A DNA stretch of 64,000 bases from JADJLQ01 sp038251405 (GTDB lineage: Bacteria; Bacteroidota; Bacteroidia; Chitinophagales; Saprospiraceae). The stretch spans positions 1 to 64,000 of the forward strand of contig JBBSBH010000013.1 of NCBI GenBank assembly GCA_038251405.1. The letters are read 5' to 3'. Under the pieces are notes generated by a model. It saw only the letters and a program-made list of their open reading frames with translations. It was not told the origin of the DNA and ran no database searches. Of this stretch, positions 18,752 to 26,594 are shown piece by piece; the first letter of the stretch is position 1, and each line of letters begins with the position of its first letter. A program made the translations under genes and the position numbers.

Positions 18752-19180
18752 ATGGGAAAACTTAAGCTAAATTCAAATCCCAGGATAGCTGAAATATTTG
18801 CCAATTATCCTGATTCTGTACGAGACAAAATGCATTATTTGAGAGGCTTGGTCATAGAAACGGCAGAGGAAACAGAAAGCGTTTCAAAATTGGAAGAAAC
18901 TTTGAAATGGGGAGAACCAAGTTTTATAACTAATAATGGAAGTACATTAAGGATGGATTGGAAAGAAAAATCTCCCCATCAATACGCGATGTATTTTCAA
19001 TGTACAAGCCGCTTAGTCGATACTTTTAAAGCTGTATTTGACAATACATTTCAATATGAGGGAAATCGGGCTATCGTATTTCGCATAAACCAGAAAATTC
19101 CTGTTTTGGAATTAAAAGCATGTATAAAAGCTGCCCTTACTTACCACCAGGTAAAACATCTGATTACACTGGGGATTTGA
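18752..19180 (+). CDS. DUF1801 domain protein
   Basis: A 142-residue cytosolic protein of the DUF1801/YdhG-like fold. It has an N-terminal helical segment (MGKLKLNSNPRIAEIF), the diagnostic EETLKWGEPSF (residues about 45-55), a strand-rich core with YAMYFQCTSRLVDTF, and a C-terminal helix. The function of this family is not established. A second DUF1801-type gene lies at 36595-37221. Downstream the DNA becomes decayed and non-coding. Confidence 0.8.
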   Translation: MGKLKLNSNPRIAEIFANYPDSVRDKMHYLRGLVIETAEETESVSKLEETLKWGEPSFITNNGSTLRMDWKEKSPHQYAMYFQCTSRLVDTFKAVFDNTFQYEGNRAIVFRINQKIPVLELKACIKAALTYHQVKHLITLGI

Positions 19181-19751
19181 TACAATTGCCAGAAAACCAT
19201 AGAGTGGATGACCTCACTGTGATCTCTCAAGAGGCATCCTCTACATTGTTATTTATAAATCCCATTGCAAGATTTGGATATTAATGAATATCTCCCTAAA
19301 TATCTCTTCTATTTTCATAATGAATGCTCTCGAAATATCATAAACCAATACGAGTGATGGAATAAATTTCCCCTCCCAAGAAAACCATATTTATAGCTAC
19401 TTCGTTTATCATTTTATTATTGGCAGGTTTGAAGACTGAGGGTGGGCAAATATAAGATTGGCATGATACACCGACAGTTATTTATGCTTGACATGAAAAA
19501 ATAAAATTGGAGCCCAGCGACCATTTAAAAAAACGGGGCGTATCCGAAAAGCTTTATGAGTAGGAAAATAAAATTTTAAATCATGAAAATTCCGCTGGAC
19601 TAATTTCTGCAATTGCTCTTTGCTTCCCCCCTGACGAATTTATCCCGGGCAGTGTATTGCTTAGTTCGTGGTGACCTGTTCACCTTGCTTTGCTTTTCGC
19701 TTTTACAATTAGCATTTTCGGTGTGGTAGATTTGTTCAGCAAGCATGGAAT
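19181..19751. other. 571 bases without an intact gene; probable decayed coding DNA
   Basis: All frames are broken by stops. At about 19368-19457 a short stretch reads like a signal peptide (KKTIFIATSFIILLLAGLK) without a start and ends in TAA. It looks like the eroded beginning of an exported protein. The following bases up to 19750 give no recognisable product. The region abuts a truncated NTF2-like reading frame and a GC-richer pair of genes, so it may be an old insertion or deletion scar. Confidence 0.35.
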
Positions 19752-20075
19752 ATGGAAATGGAGGCTGACGATTACAGAAAAAATGCCCAAGAGATTATTG
19801 ATAGAAAGGATTACTTCAATTTCAAATGCATCAGAATATTTGAAAACATAGCTTATGCTGTTTACAACCTCAAATCTGATATTACTGAGAATGGCAATTT
19901 AAAAAACAAGAATTGGAATGAAAGTGTATTTTTTAGAAAAATAAATAGAAAATGGAAAATAGAACTTATACATTCGATGCCAATTGCCGTACAAGAGAAA
20001 TCAACACTAAAAAGAATTACTCCAATTTACAAGGCAACCTGCTATCAAAAGCATTTGACGCCAATTGGGCAATAA
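19752..20075 (+). pseudogene. NTF2-like/DUF4440-type protein, apparently 5'-truncated
   Basis: A 107-residue frame whose middle (ENIAYAVYNLKSDITE, then WNESVFFRKINRKWKIELIH) has the strand pattern of the C-terminal sheet of NTF2-like (SnoaL/DUF4440) proteins: W..T..F.K..G.WKI...H. The N-terminal helices and cone of that fold are missing, and an in-frame stop lies about 40 bases upstream, so it looks like a remnant. It may still be expressed from 19752. The C-terminal tail after IHSMP is not typical. The function of such folds varies, so none is assigned. Confidence 0.45.
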
Positions 20076-20118
20076 AAAAATCCTAACTTCATAGTCCATT
20101 CAATCAAAAAAAAATAAA

Positions 20119-20568
20119 ATGAAGACCAGTTTCACACTCAATGGCAAAAAGGTGCAAGTGGATACCGCAGCAGACGCCACCTTGCTTTGGACCCTACGGG
20201 ATACTTTGCAAATGACGGGTACCAAATTTGGTTGCGGTGCTTCTCTATGCGGAGCTTGCACCGTACATCTTGATGGTCAGCCGGTGCGTTCCTGCATGAC
20301 GGCGGTTTCCCTTGTAGCTGGCCGGTCTATAACTACTATTGAAGGGCTTGCAGAAAAAGAACTTCATCCACTGCAACAGGCATGGATCGATGAGCAGGTT
20401 CCGCAATGCGGTTATTGCCAGTCTGGACAGATTATGCAGGCTGCTGCATTACTTAAAAGCAATCCTCATCCAAACCGGGAAGAGATCGTAAATTATATGA
20501 ACGGTGTACTCTGCCGTTGTGGTACTTATTTACGCATTATTAAAGCCATTGAGCAGGCATCTAAATAA
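20119..20568 (+). CDS. (2Fe-2S)-binding subunit of a molybdenum hydroxylase (isoquinoline 1-oxidoreductase alpha-like)
   Basis: A 149-residue electron-transfer subunit with two 2Fe-2S clusters. The plant-ferredoxin type cluster is bound by Cys39, Cys44, Cys47 and Cys59 (GCGASLCGAC.. and RSC). The second is bound by Cys97, Cys100, Cys132 and Cys134 (QCGYCQSGQ and LCRCGTY). It passes electrons from the molybdopterin subunit encoded 7 nt downstream. There is no FAD subunit gene, as in the IorAB/two-subunit aldehyde oxidase class. GC content is visibly higher than in neighbours, which suggests acquisition by transfer. Confidence 0.92.
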   Translation: MKTSFTLNGKKVQVDTAADATLLWTLRDTLQMTGTKFGCGASLCGACTVHLDGQPVRSCMTAVSLVAGRSITTIEGLAEKELHPLQQAWIDEQVPQCGYCQSGQIMQAAALLKSNPHPNREEIVNYMNGVLCRCGTYLRIIKAIEQASK

Positions 20569-20575
20569 CCAAACA

Positions 20576-22750
20576 ATGAAAAAGAAACTAAAAATATCTA
20601 CCTCCACTCTTTCCCGTCGTGATTTTATGACGGAAACAGGCACACTCTCTTTTTTCCTTGTAGCTGGTTCTTTACTTCCAAAATTTGTAACAGCCGGGAA
20701 ACCCGGAGCAGCAGGGGCTTATCAAAAAATAACGGCATGGGTACAGGTGTCAAAAGATGGCATGATAACTATTTATAATCCTGCGGCTGAAATGGGTCAG
20801 GGCTCCATGACCGCACTTGCAGCAATTATTGCTGAAGAAATGGACGCTAACTGGGCCGATGTGCACATCGAAAACGCTCCGGTGATCCCGGAGGTATATG
20901 GTCTTCAATGGAGCGGCAAACTGGGCGGCCCTATGATAACCGCTGGCAGCAGAACAATACGTGGCTATTATAAAGGTCTTCGACAGGCTGGTGCCCAGGC
21001 ACGATATGTATTATTACATAATGCAGCCTCAAAATGGGGTGTTCCAATTTCTGAACTTAAGACGGAACCCAGTGTAGTAGTACATAGCGACAGTGGTAAG
21101 AAAATGAGTTATGGTGAGATAGCAGCATTTGCCAAAATACCTGATACGATTCCTGAGATAGCGGAAAAAGACCTGAAGAAGGAAAAAGAGTTCCGGCTCA
21201 TCGGACAAGTGCTTCCCCGCTTCGACATTCCAGCTAAAGTAAATGGTGAGGCCAAATTTGGAATTGATATACAAGTGCCGGGTATGCTATATGGAGTCAT
21301 TTCCCGCTCACCCGTAAATGGTACGACTCCTGAATTGCTTAATGAAAAAGAAATAAAGGAAATAGATGGCCTCGTTGATATTGTTATGCTGGGCCATGGT
21401 ATTGGCGTGATTGCTGAAGCCTTTGAACAGGCGCTTAAGGCAAAAAGAAAGTTGCAGATACGGTGGAGCGTAGGTGCTAAAGCTGATGGTTATAATAGTG
21501 AAGAAGGATTTGCAACATACCGCACGCTGGTGAATGACAAAAAGAAAGGCAAAAAGGTTTCTGAAAAAGGCGATGTAACCAGCGCCATGAAATCGGCACA
21601 TAAAACTTATGATCATGAGTATCTCAATGATTATGTTTGTCACGTACAAATGGAACCATTGAATGCAGTGGTGCACGTAGCTGCCGATGGCAAAAGCGCC
21701 GAAGCATGGACAGGATCACAGGCACCTGATATGGATCGGAGCGCCATTGCCAAAGTGCTAAACATTACACCAGAAAACGTAATATTTCATTCCTGTTACC
21801 TTGGTGGAGGATTTGGCAGAAGAAACGGTGAATTTTCAGAAGAAGCTGCAATACTTTCTAACAAGGTGAAAAAACCAGTGAAATTAATATGGACCAGAGA
21901 GGATGATATACAGTATGGAATGTTCCGCCCCACATGTCTGCAGCGTATGCAGGCAGCAGTTGATGACAAAGGGCAATTGACAGGCTGGCAACATTATATT
22001 GCTGGTCCTGATGATCGCTTACTGGCAGGAGGTACTGATATGAACTACTATAACATCCCCAATCAATACGTTGACATGCGGGTTACCGATCACGGTGTTC
22101 GCACCACTTATTGGCGTGCTGTGGGACACGGTCCTAATAAATTTGCACAAGAAGCATTTATTGATGAGATAGCTTATGATCTCAAAATTGATCCCTATGA
22201 ATTTCGCAGAAGAATGATGAAGGACCTTCCCAGGCATTTAGCCATTTTGGAAAAAGCAAAAGAAATATCCAATTGGGGATCTCCGCTACCGGAAGGCCGT
22301 TCAAGAGGTATAGCTTTTTCTGAATACGGCGGATCTTATACGTGCGGAGTTGTAGAGATATCGTTGAACCGCGAAAGTGGTCAGATCAGGGTACACAAAG
22401 TTTGGTGTGCTTTTGATGCAGGAACAGTTGTTCAACCCGGCAATGCAGTTGCACAAATGGAAGGTGGTATCGTAATGGGAATAAGCAGCGTCCTAAACGA
22501 AAGTATTACTTTCAAAAATGGAAAGGTACAGCAATCCAACTACGATGATTATGCGATCCTTAGGATTGCCGATGCACCTGAAAGCATTGAAGTCAGCATA
22601 ATCCCCTCTTCTTTACCACCTACCAGTATGGGTGAATTAAGTCTGCCGATGATGGGAGGAGCGATCGCCAATGCATTTTTGAAATTAACCGGAAAGGCTT
22701 TGCGACATATGCCTTTTACTACCGAAAAAGTTTTGAAAGTGCTGGGCTAA
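20576..22750 (+). CDS. Molybdopterin-dependent oxidoreductase large subunit (isoquinoline 1-oxidoreductase beta-like), Tat-exported
   Basis: Xanthine-dehydrogenase-family catalytic subunit of 724 residues, probably hydroxylating an aldehyde or N-heterocycle; the substrate is unknown. The ATG at 20576 is used, 7 nt after the 2Fe-2S gene, because it gives a twin-arginine leader (SRRDFMTETG...). Cofactor motifs include AAEMGQGSMTALA, YLGGGFGRRNG, TYWRAVGHGPN, and near the end GELSLPMMGGAIANAF with the expected active-site Glu. Together with the preceding gene it forms a periplasmic two-subunit enzyme. A c-type cytochrome acceptor is not adjacent. Confidence 0.92.
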   Translation: MKKKLKISTSTLSRRDFMTETGTLSFFLVAGSLLPKFVTAGKPGAAGAYQKITAWVQVSKDGMITIYNPAAEMGQGSMTALAAIIAEEMDANWADVHIENAPVIPEVYGLQWSGKLGGPMITAGSRTIRGYYKGLRQAGAQARYVLLHNAASKWGVPISELKTEPSVVVHSDSGKKMSYGEIAAFAKIPDTIPEIAEKDLKKEKEFRLIGQVLPRFDIPAKVNGEAKFGIDIQVPGMLYGVISRSPVNGTTPELLNEKEIKEIDGLVDIVMLGHGIGVIAEAFEQALKAKRKLQIRWSVGAKADGYNSEEGFATYRTLVNDKKKGKKVSEKGDVTSAMKSAHKTYDHEYLNDYVCHVQMEPLNAVVHVAADGKSAEAWTGSQAPDMDRSAIAKVLNITPENVIFHSCYLGGGFGRRNGEFSEEAAILSNKVKKPVKLIWTREDDIQYGMFRPTCLQRMQAAVDDKGQLTGWQHYIAGPDDRLLAGGTDMNYYNIPNQYVDMRVTDHGVRTTYWRAVGHGPNKFAQEAFIDEIAYDLKIDPYEFRRRMMKDLPRHLAILEKAKEISNWGSPLPEGRSRGIAFSEYGGSYTCGVVEISLNRESGQIRVHKVWCAFDAGTVVQPGNAVAQMEGGIVMGISSVLNESITFKNGKVQQSNYDDYAILRIADAPESIEVSIIPSSLPPTSMGELSLPMMGGAIANAFLKLTGKALRHMPFTTEKVLKVLG

Positions 22751-22819
22751 ATTGTTTACTCTTTTACAGACAGTAGGATACGTTCATGCCATTCATGAAA
22801 ACTACTGAAATTAAAATAA

Positions 22820-23578
22820 ATGAGAAAAATAGAAATTATAATCATACTGCTTTTTACAATCATTTTGAGCAATTGCAATAATAATAAATCAGGATCGGGT
22901 ACTCCAGCTCATACTATTGAACAAAAAGAAATAGCATCAGACACCTTAACAACACACTTAAAACCTTTTAAACCTGATTTACCTACCATCGGACTTCTTA
23001 TGTATAATGGAGTACTTCAAAGTGAAGTAATATCAACTTCAGATGTGTTTGCAAAACCTACCAAAGACGGAGAACGACTTTTTAATGTCATCACCATTGC
23101 CGAAACTAAAAATGCCATCACAACCGAAGAGGGAATTAGAATTTTACCTGATTATACTTTTGAGAATTGCCCAAAATTAACAGCTCTGTTTGTACCAAGT
23201 GCTTACGATATGTACACCCAGGTTCATAATGACAAAATTGTGGGTTTTATAAGGGAGAAGAACAAAGAAACGGAATATACAGTGAGCAACTGTGCGGGAG
23301 CACAATTAATAGGAGTATCAGGAATTGCTGATGGAAAGGAGATAGTTACCTGGATTGGTGGTGGTGAACAACTCCATAAAGATTATCCGAATTTAAAAGT
23401 GCAAAACGACAGGTTGGTAACATTTGTAGAAGATGGTAAATTCAGCTCTTCTAATGGAAATTTGACAAGCTACATAACCGCCCTGAATTTGTTGGAAAAA
23501 ATGACAAGTCCAGCGCATAGAAAATTTGTTGAATCCTATTTATACTTAGATCGACTTCAAAATTGGAAAGGAAAATAA
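22820..23578 (+). CDS. DJ-1/PfpI-family lipoprotein
   Basis: A 252-residue protein with a lipoprotein leader (ILSNC, Cys19) and a class I glutamine amidotransferase-like DJ-1/PfpI domain (about 55-235). The nucleophile elbow is VSNCAGAQL with Cys158, followed by the usual ISGIADGK-type turn and strand. Proteins of this superfamily act as chaperones, hydrolases, glyoxalases or transcription regulators. None of these can be chosen here, and an exported lipid-anchored form is unusual. It lies 69 nt after the molybdenum enzyme on the same strand but has low GC like the host. Confidence 0.8.
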   Translation: MRKIEIIIILLFTIILSNCNNNKSGSGTPAHTIEQKEIASDTLTTHLKPFKPDLPTIGLLMYNGVLQSEVISTSDVFAKPTKDGERLFNVITIAETKNAITTEEGIRILPDYTFENCPKLTALFVPSAYDMYTQVHNDKIVGFIREKNKETEYTVSNCAGAQLIGVSGIADGKEIVTWIGGGEQLHKDYPNLKVQNDRLVTFVEDGKFSSSNGNLTSYITALNLLEKMTSPAHRKFVESYLYLDRLQNWKGK

Positions 23579-23750
23579 GTACTAAGCCCATCATCTGCTA
23601 TCTCCACCAGTACTTTTTAAATAAATCTGTCCTGTTTTGATAAAGTCGCAAATGACTATAATTTAATTTAACTTTTCATTGATTGTCTATTTTGTAATTT
23701 GTAAAAATTTAAATGATGTTAAATAAGACATCAGTAATAAAAGATAAGCT

Positions 23751-24830
23751 ATGACCATCAGTAATAAATTAGAGAAATTGGCATCTGAAAAAAATGCACC
23801 TTGCGTAAGTATTTCGTTAAATACACATAGAACTCATCCTGAATGTTTACAAGATGTAATCCTTTTGAAGAATTTATTGAAAGAGGCAGAAGACAGAGTT
23901 ATTGAAGAATTTGGTAAAAGGTCCATATCATCTTTACTGGAAAAAATGACAACGGTCTCAGATGAGATAGATATAAATTATAATTTGGATAGTTTGCATA
24001 TCTTCCTATCAAATGATACCAAAGAAGTAATAAAATCTGCTTGGCCCATAAGTCAAAATGAAGTTCATATCTCTGAGACTTTTGCTATACGACCTTTGAT
24101 TAAAATGTATAATAGAAGTGAAGAATATTTACTATTACTTTTATCTCAAAGTGGTGTGCAATTATTTACTTTACTTAATGATGGTATTACTTCAGAAGTT
24201 AGAAATGAGGATTTCCCCTTTTCGGAAATTAGCCATTACATTGCCCACTCCAATAATGCAAGAAATACGAATCATTCCGACAGTACCTTACAAGAGTTTC
24301 TGAATAAGGTAGATAAAGCTATCCAGAAAGTTCACAATGAAACACAATTGAATTGTGTGGTAATTAGCACTGAACACAATTACAGTGGTTTAATGCAGGT
24401 GGCAGATAAATCAAAAGTATATATAGGACATGCCTTGGTTGACAATCACAATGTTACCGACAGTCACCTTGCAAAGCAAGGATGGGACATAGTAAAAGTA
24501 ATACAAGAGCAACGCCGAAATGACGCAATTAGTGAAATTAATGAAGCGATATCCAAAGGAAATGTTTTGACCGACTTACATGAGATCTATCTGGCTTCAA
24601 TGGAAGGTCGTGGCGAATTGTTGGCTGTGAATCAAGATTTTGAACAGCCGGTATTAATGTCATCAGATACAACCTTTGAATTGGTGACGGATATTACTAA
24701 ACCAAAAGTAATAGACGATATAACCAGTAATATTGCATGGGCAGTTCTTTCTAAAAAAGGCCGCGTTGTATTTATAGACCAGGACAAATTAAAAGATCTC
24801 GGCAATATTGCATTGAAAACAAGGTACTAG
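23751..24830 (+). CDS. baeRF3-type (archaeo-eukaryotic release factor-like) protein
   Basis: A 359-residue cytosolic protein resembling the bacterial baeRF3 family, which shares the eRF1/Pelota fold. Diagnostic parts are CVSISLNTHRTHPE near the N-terminus, FAIRPLIKMYNRSEEYLLLLLSQ in the middle domain, and the C-terminal signature GRVVFIDQDKL followed by IALKTRY. No GGQ peptidyl-hydrolysis motif is present. A role in ribosome rescue or stress is suggested for the wider family but not proved. It stands alone on the plus strand. Confidence 0.8.
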   Translation: MTISNKLEKLASEKNAPCVSISLNTHRTHPECLQDVILLKNLLKEAEDRVIEEFGKRSISSLLEKMTTVSDEIDINYNLDSLHIFLSNDTKEVIKSAWPISQNEVHISETFAIRPLIKMYNRSEEYLLLLLSQSGVQLFTLLNDGITSEVRNEDFPFSEISHYIAHSNNARNTNHSDSTLQEFLNKVDKAIQKVHNETQLNCVVISTEHNYSGLMQVADKSKVYIGHALVDNHNVTDSHLAKQGWDIVKVIQEQRRNDAISEINEAISKGNVLTDLHEIYLASMEGRGELLAVNQDFEQPVLMSSDTTFELVTDITKPKVIDDITSNIAWAVLSKKGRVVFIDQDKLKDLGNIALKTRY

Positions 24831-25265
24831 AAGCTACTGTCCTAAAGCATTTTGTTCAAATTTGTTTGTGTCAGGCTGGTTGATATTACTGTTTTCATAT
24901 TATTCATTTTTGTCATAAATACATTCAAATTTGCAGTATTAAAGTATTGCAGTTTAATTAATTAAGGCATATTTTAATAGTAGGCTATTGAATAGGACAT
25001 AAATGGAGCTTGATATATACGAAATGGATTTTTCCTTGCTCAGATAAGGCTTCAAACACGAAGGGTCAGACGATCACGACGGATGGTGGTATTGATGCTA
25101 TAGGGAAAGTTTGCCAGTATGGGGTGAAGCCAGGGCCGAATAATTAATCCCAATTACAATTTGGGTCAATTTATATCATATTCTCACACCTTATTTCAAT
25201 TGGTAAAAATGAGGTGTAAATAATATAAGATCCAACAGGAAACGGAGATAAGAGGAGGTCTCGTT
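24831..25265. other. Non-coding stretch with a possible gene fragment
   Basis: This AT-rich region between the baeRF3 gene and the convergent RRM gene's terminator holds no full gene. The only coding-like piece is 25022-25147, listed separately. Confidence 0.5.
25022..25147 (+). pseudogene. Possible C-terminal remnant of a short-chain dehydrogenase
   Basis: An open frame of 41 codons without its own start. It reads PCSDKASNTKGQTITTDGG and ends in a Pro/Asn tail. The SDK/S..GQ.I..DGG pattern is what the C-termini of classical SDR oxidoreductases look like. The GC content of this piece is higher than its flanks. The rest of an SDR domain is absent. This is a weak similarity judged by eye. Confidence 0.3.
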
Positions 25266-25302
25266 CAAAAAAAAAGAAGCCGACTTTTTAGCCGGCTTCT
25301 TT
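25266..25302 (-). terminator. Rho-independent terminator of the RRM protein gene
   Basis: A 9-bp perfect stem (AAGAAGCCG at 25274-25282 with CGGCTTCTT at 25293-25301) lies around a T-rich loop. On the minus strand it is followed by a run of T from 25275 down to 25267. It is 27 bases past the stop codon. Confidence 0.85.
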
Positions 25303-25328
25303 GAGCAATAGTAAATTATTTTGAGAGC

Positions 25329-25844
25329 TTAGTCACTATCTCTGTTGTAATCGCCACCGCCGCGATTGTAATCGCTGCTGCCACCGCCGCCGTCACGACC
25401 ACCGCGGAATCCTCCGCCGCTGCCGCCACGATTGCTGCCGCCATCACGGCCACCACGGAATCCTCCGCCGCTGCCACCACGACTGCCGCCGCCGCCACCA
25501 CTGCCACCGCTGCCGCCACTTCTGTAGCCACCGCCGTAGCCGCCTTCTCGACGAGGACGGAAACCTCCGCCACCACCACCGCCTGTTCGTGGACCTCTGT
25601 CTTCTTTGGGGCGAGCTTCGTTTACACTTAATACTTTCTCCATCCAGTTGTAATTGTTAAGAGCAGCTATGGCATTGTTTGCTTCGTCATCATTGTCCAT
25701 TTCGACGAATCCAAAGCCACGACTACGACCACTCATGCGATCCATGATGATCTTGGCAGATTTTACAGCTCCGTATTCAGCAAAAAGCGCTTCAAGCTGT
25801 TCATCAGTAGCACTGTAACTGATGTTTGCGACATAAATATTCAT
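25329..25844 (-). CDS. RNA recognition motif protein with Gly/Arg-rich tail
   Basis: A 171-residue RNA-binding protein. A single RRM covers residues 1-80, with RNP2 IYVANI (3-8) and RNP1 RGFGFVEM (42-49), both aromatic positions kept. From about 85 the tail is almost only Gly, Arg, Ser, Asp and Tyr, with RGG-like motifs. The unit SGGGFRGGRDGG occurs twice, and the underlying DNA is a GC-rich direct repeat at about 25385-25490. Such proteins are common and often cold-induced in Bacteroidota. A long (about 160-base) leader follows a strong promoter match. Confidence 0.92.
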   Translation of the reverse strand: MNIYVANISYSATDEQLEALFAEYGAVKSAKIIMDRMSGRSRGFGFVEMDNDDEANNAIAALNNYNWMEKVLSVNEARPKEDRGPRTGGGGGGGFRPRREGGYGGGYRSGGSGGSGGGGGSRGGSGGGFRGGRDGGSNRGGSGGGFRGGRDGGGGSSDYNRGGGDYNRDSD

Positions 25845-26011
25845 TCTAAAAAATTTAAATAAAAAAAAGTGATTATTGAATTAATTGATAAAAGTGCGGA
25901 TTTGTGTTAATTGTATTGACATTAGGAAACTGTGAAAAAAATCCACTCAATAGATGAATACTTATGTAAACTTTATTAACGGGTTTCACTAAACGAAATT
26001 CTAATTTATAT

Positions 26012-26044
26012 CAAATGTATACATTTTATTTGATTTGCGTCAAA
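26012..26044 (-). promoter_or_regulatory. Bacteroidota-type promoter of the RRM gene
   Basis: On the minus strand, TTTG (26044-26041) is followed after 21 bases by TACATTTG (26019-26012), matching TTTG-N(17-23)-TAnnTTTG. The -33 element overlaps the 3' end of the yqeY gene. The implied transcript start near 26005 leaves a leader of about 160 bases before the ATG at 25844. Confidence 0.65.
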
Positions 26045-26489
26045 CTGATAATAATTTTTTTACCAGTTCGGCGATGGTTTTACCGTCAGCCTTTCCTGCT
26101 AATCCTTTGGAGGCCAAACCCATGATTTTACCCATGTCTTTAATCCCCAAAGCTCCATTTTCTTTGATCAGGTAGTTTATAAAGGATTCCAACTCCTCCA
26201 CGGACATTTGTTGGGGAAGATATTTTTGAATTATTTCTATTTCTTCTTTTTCTATTGTGGCAAGATCTGGCCTGTTTTGAGTTTCATAAATAGTCAATGA
26301 TTCTTGTCTTTGCTTCACCAGTTTTTGAAGAATTTTTATTTCCCGATCATTATCTATTTCAGTTCCCGATCCATCTGTTTTGGCCAATAATATCGCTGCT
26401 TTTACTGCGCGCACTCCGCGTAACCGGGCCTGATCTTTGGCTTTCATTGCTTCTCTGATATCGGTATTGATTTTTTCTTCTAAAGACAT
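26040..26489 (-). CDS. GatB/YqeY domain protein
   Basis: A 149-residue helical protein matching the stand-alone YqeY family. It has N-terminal LEEKINTDIREAMKAKD and RLRGVRAVKAAILLA, central EIKILQKLVKQRQES, then EIEIIQKYLPQQMS, and the C-terminal helices GIKDMGKIMGLASKGLAGKADG. The domain is shared with the tail of the GatB amidotransferase subunit and is thought to bind tRNA. The cellular role of stand-alone copies is not settled. The RRM gene's promoter starts inside its last codons. Confidence 0.92.
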   Translation of the reverse strand: MSLEEKINTDIREAMKAKDQARLRGVRAVKAAILLAKTDGSGTEIDNDREIKILQKLVKQRQESLTIYETQNRPDLATIEKEEIEIIQKYLPQQMSVEELESFINYLIKENGALGIKDMGKIMGLASKGLAGKADGKTIAELVKKLLSV

Positions 26490-26594
26490 AATTGTTTATC
26501 TTGAATAATTAGTAACAATCAAATTTAAAATTAAGTTTAATAAAATGGATTCTCTACTTAAATACGGAGCGATTTACCAATTTTTTAGTAAGTT

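Noticed and set aside
25316..25579. Ala/Val-rich minus-strand open frame overlapping the RRM gene
   Set aside because: It is a frame-shifted reading of the Gly codon repeats that encode the RGG tail; the RRM frame has clear motifs and a terminator.
25380..25580. GC-rich tandem repeats resembling a CRISPR array
   Set aside because: The repeats are codon-phase repeats inside the RRM protein tail and have no regular spacers.
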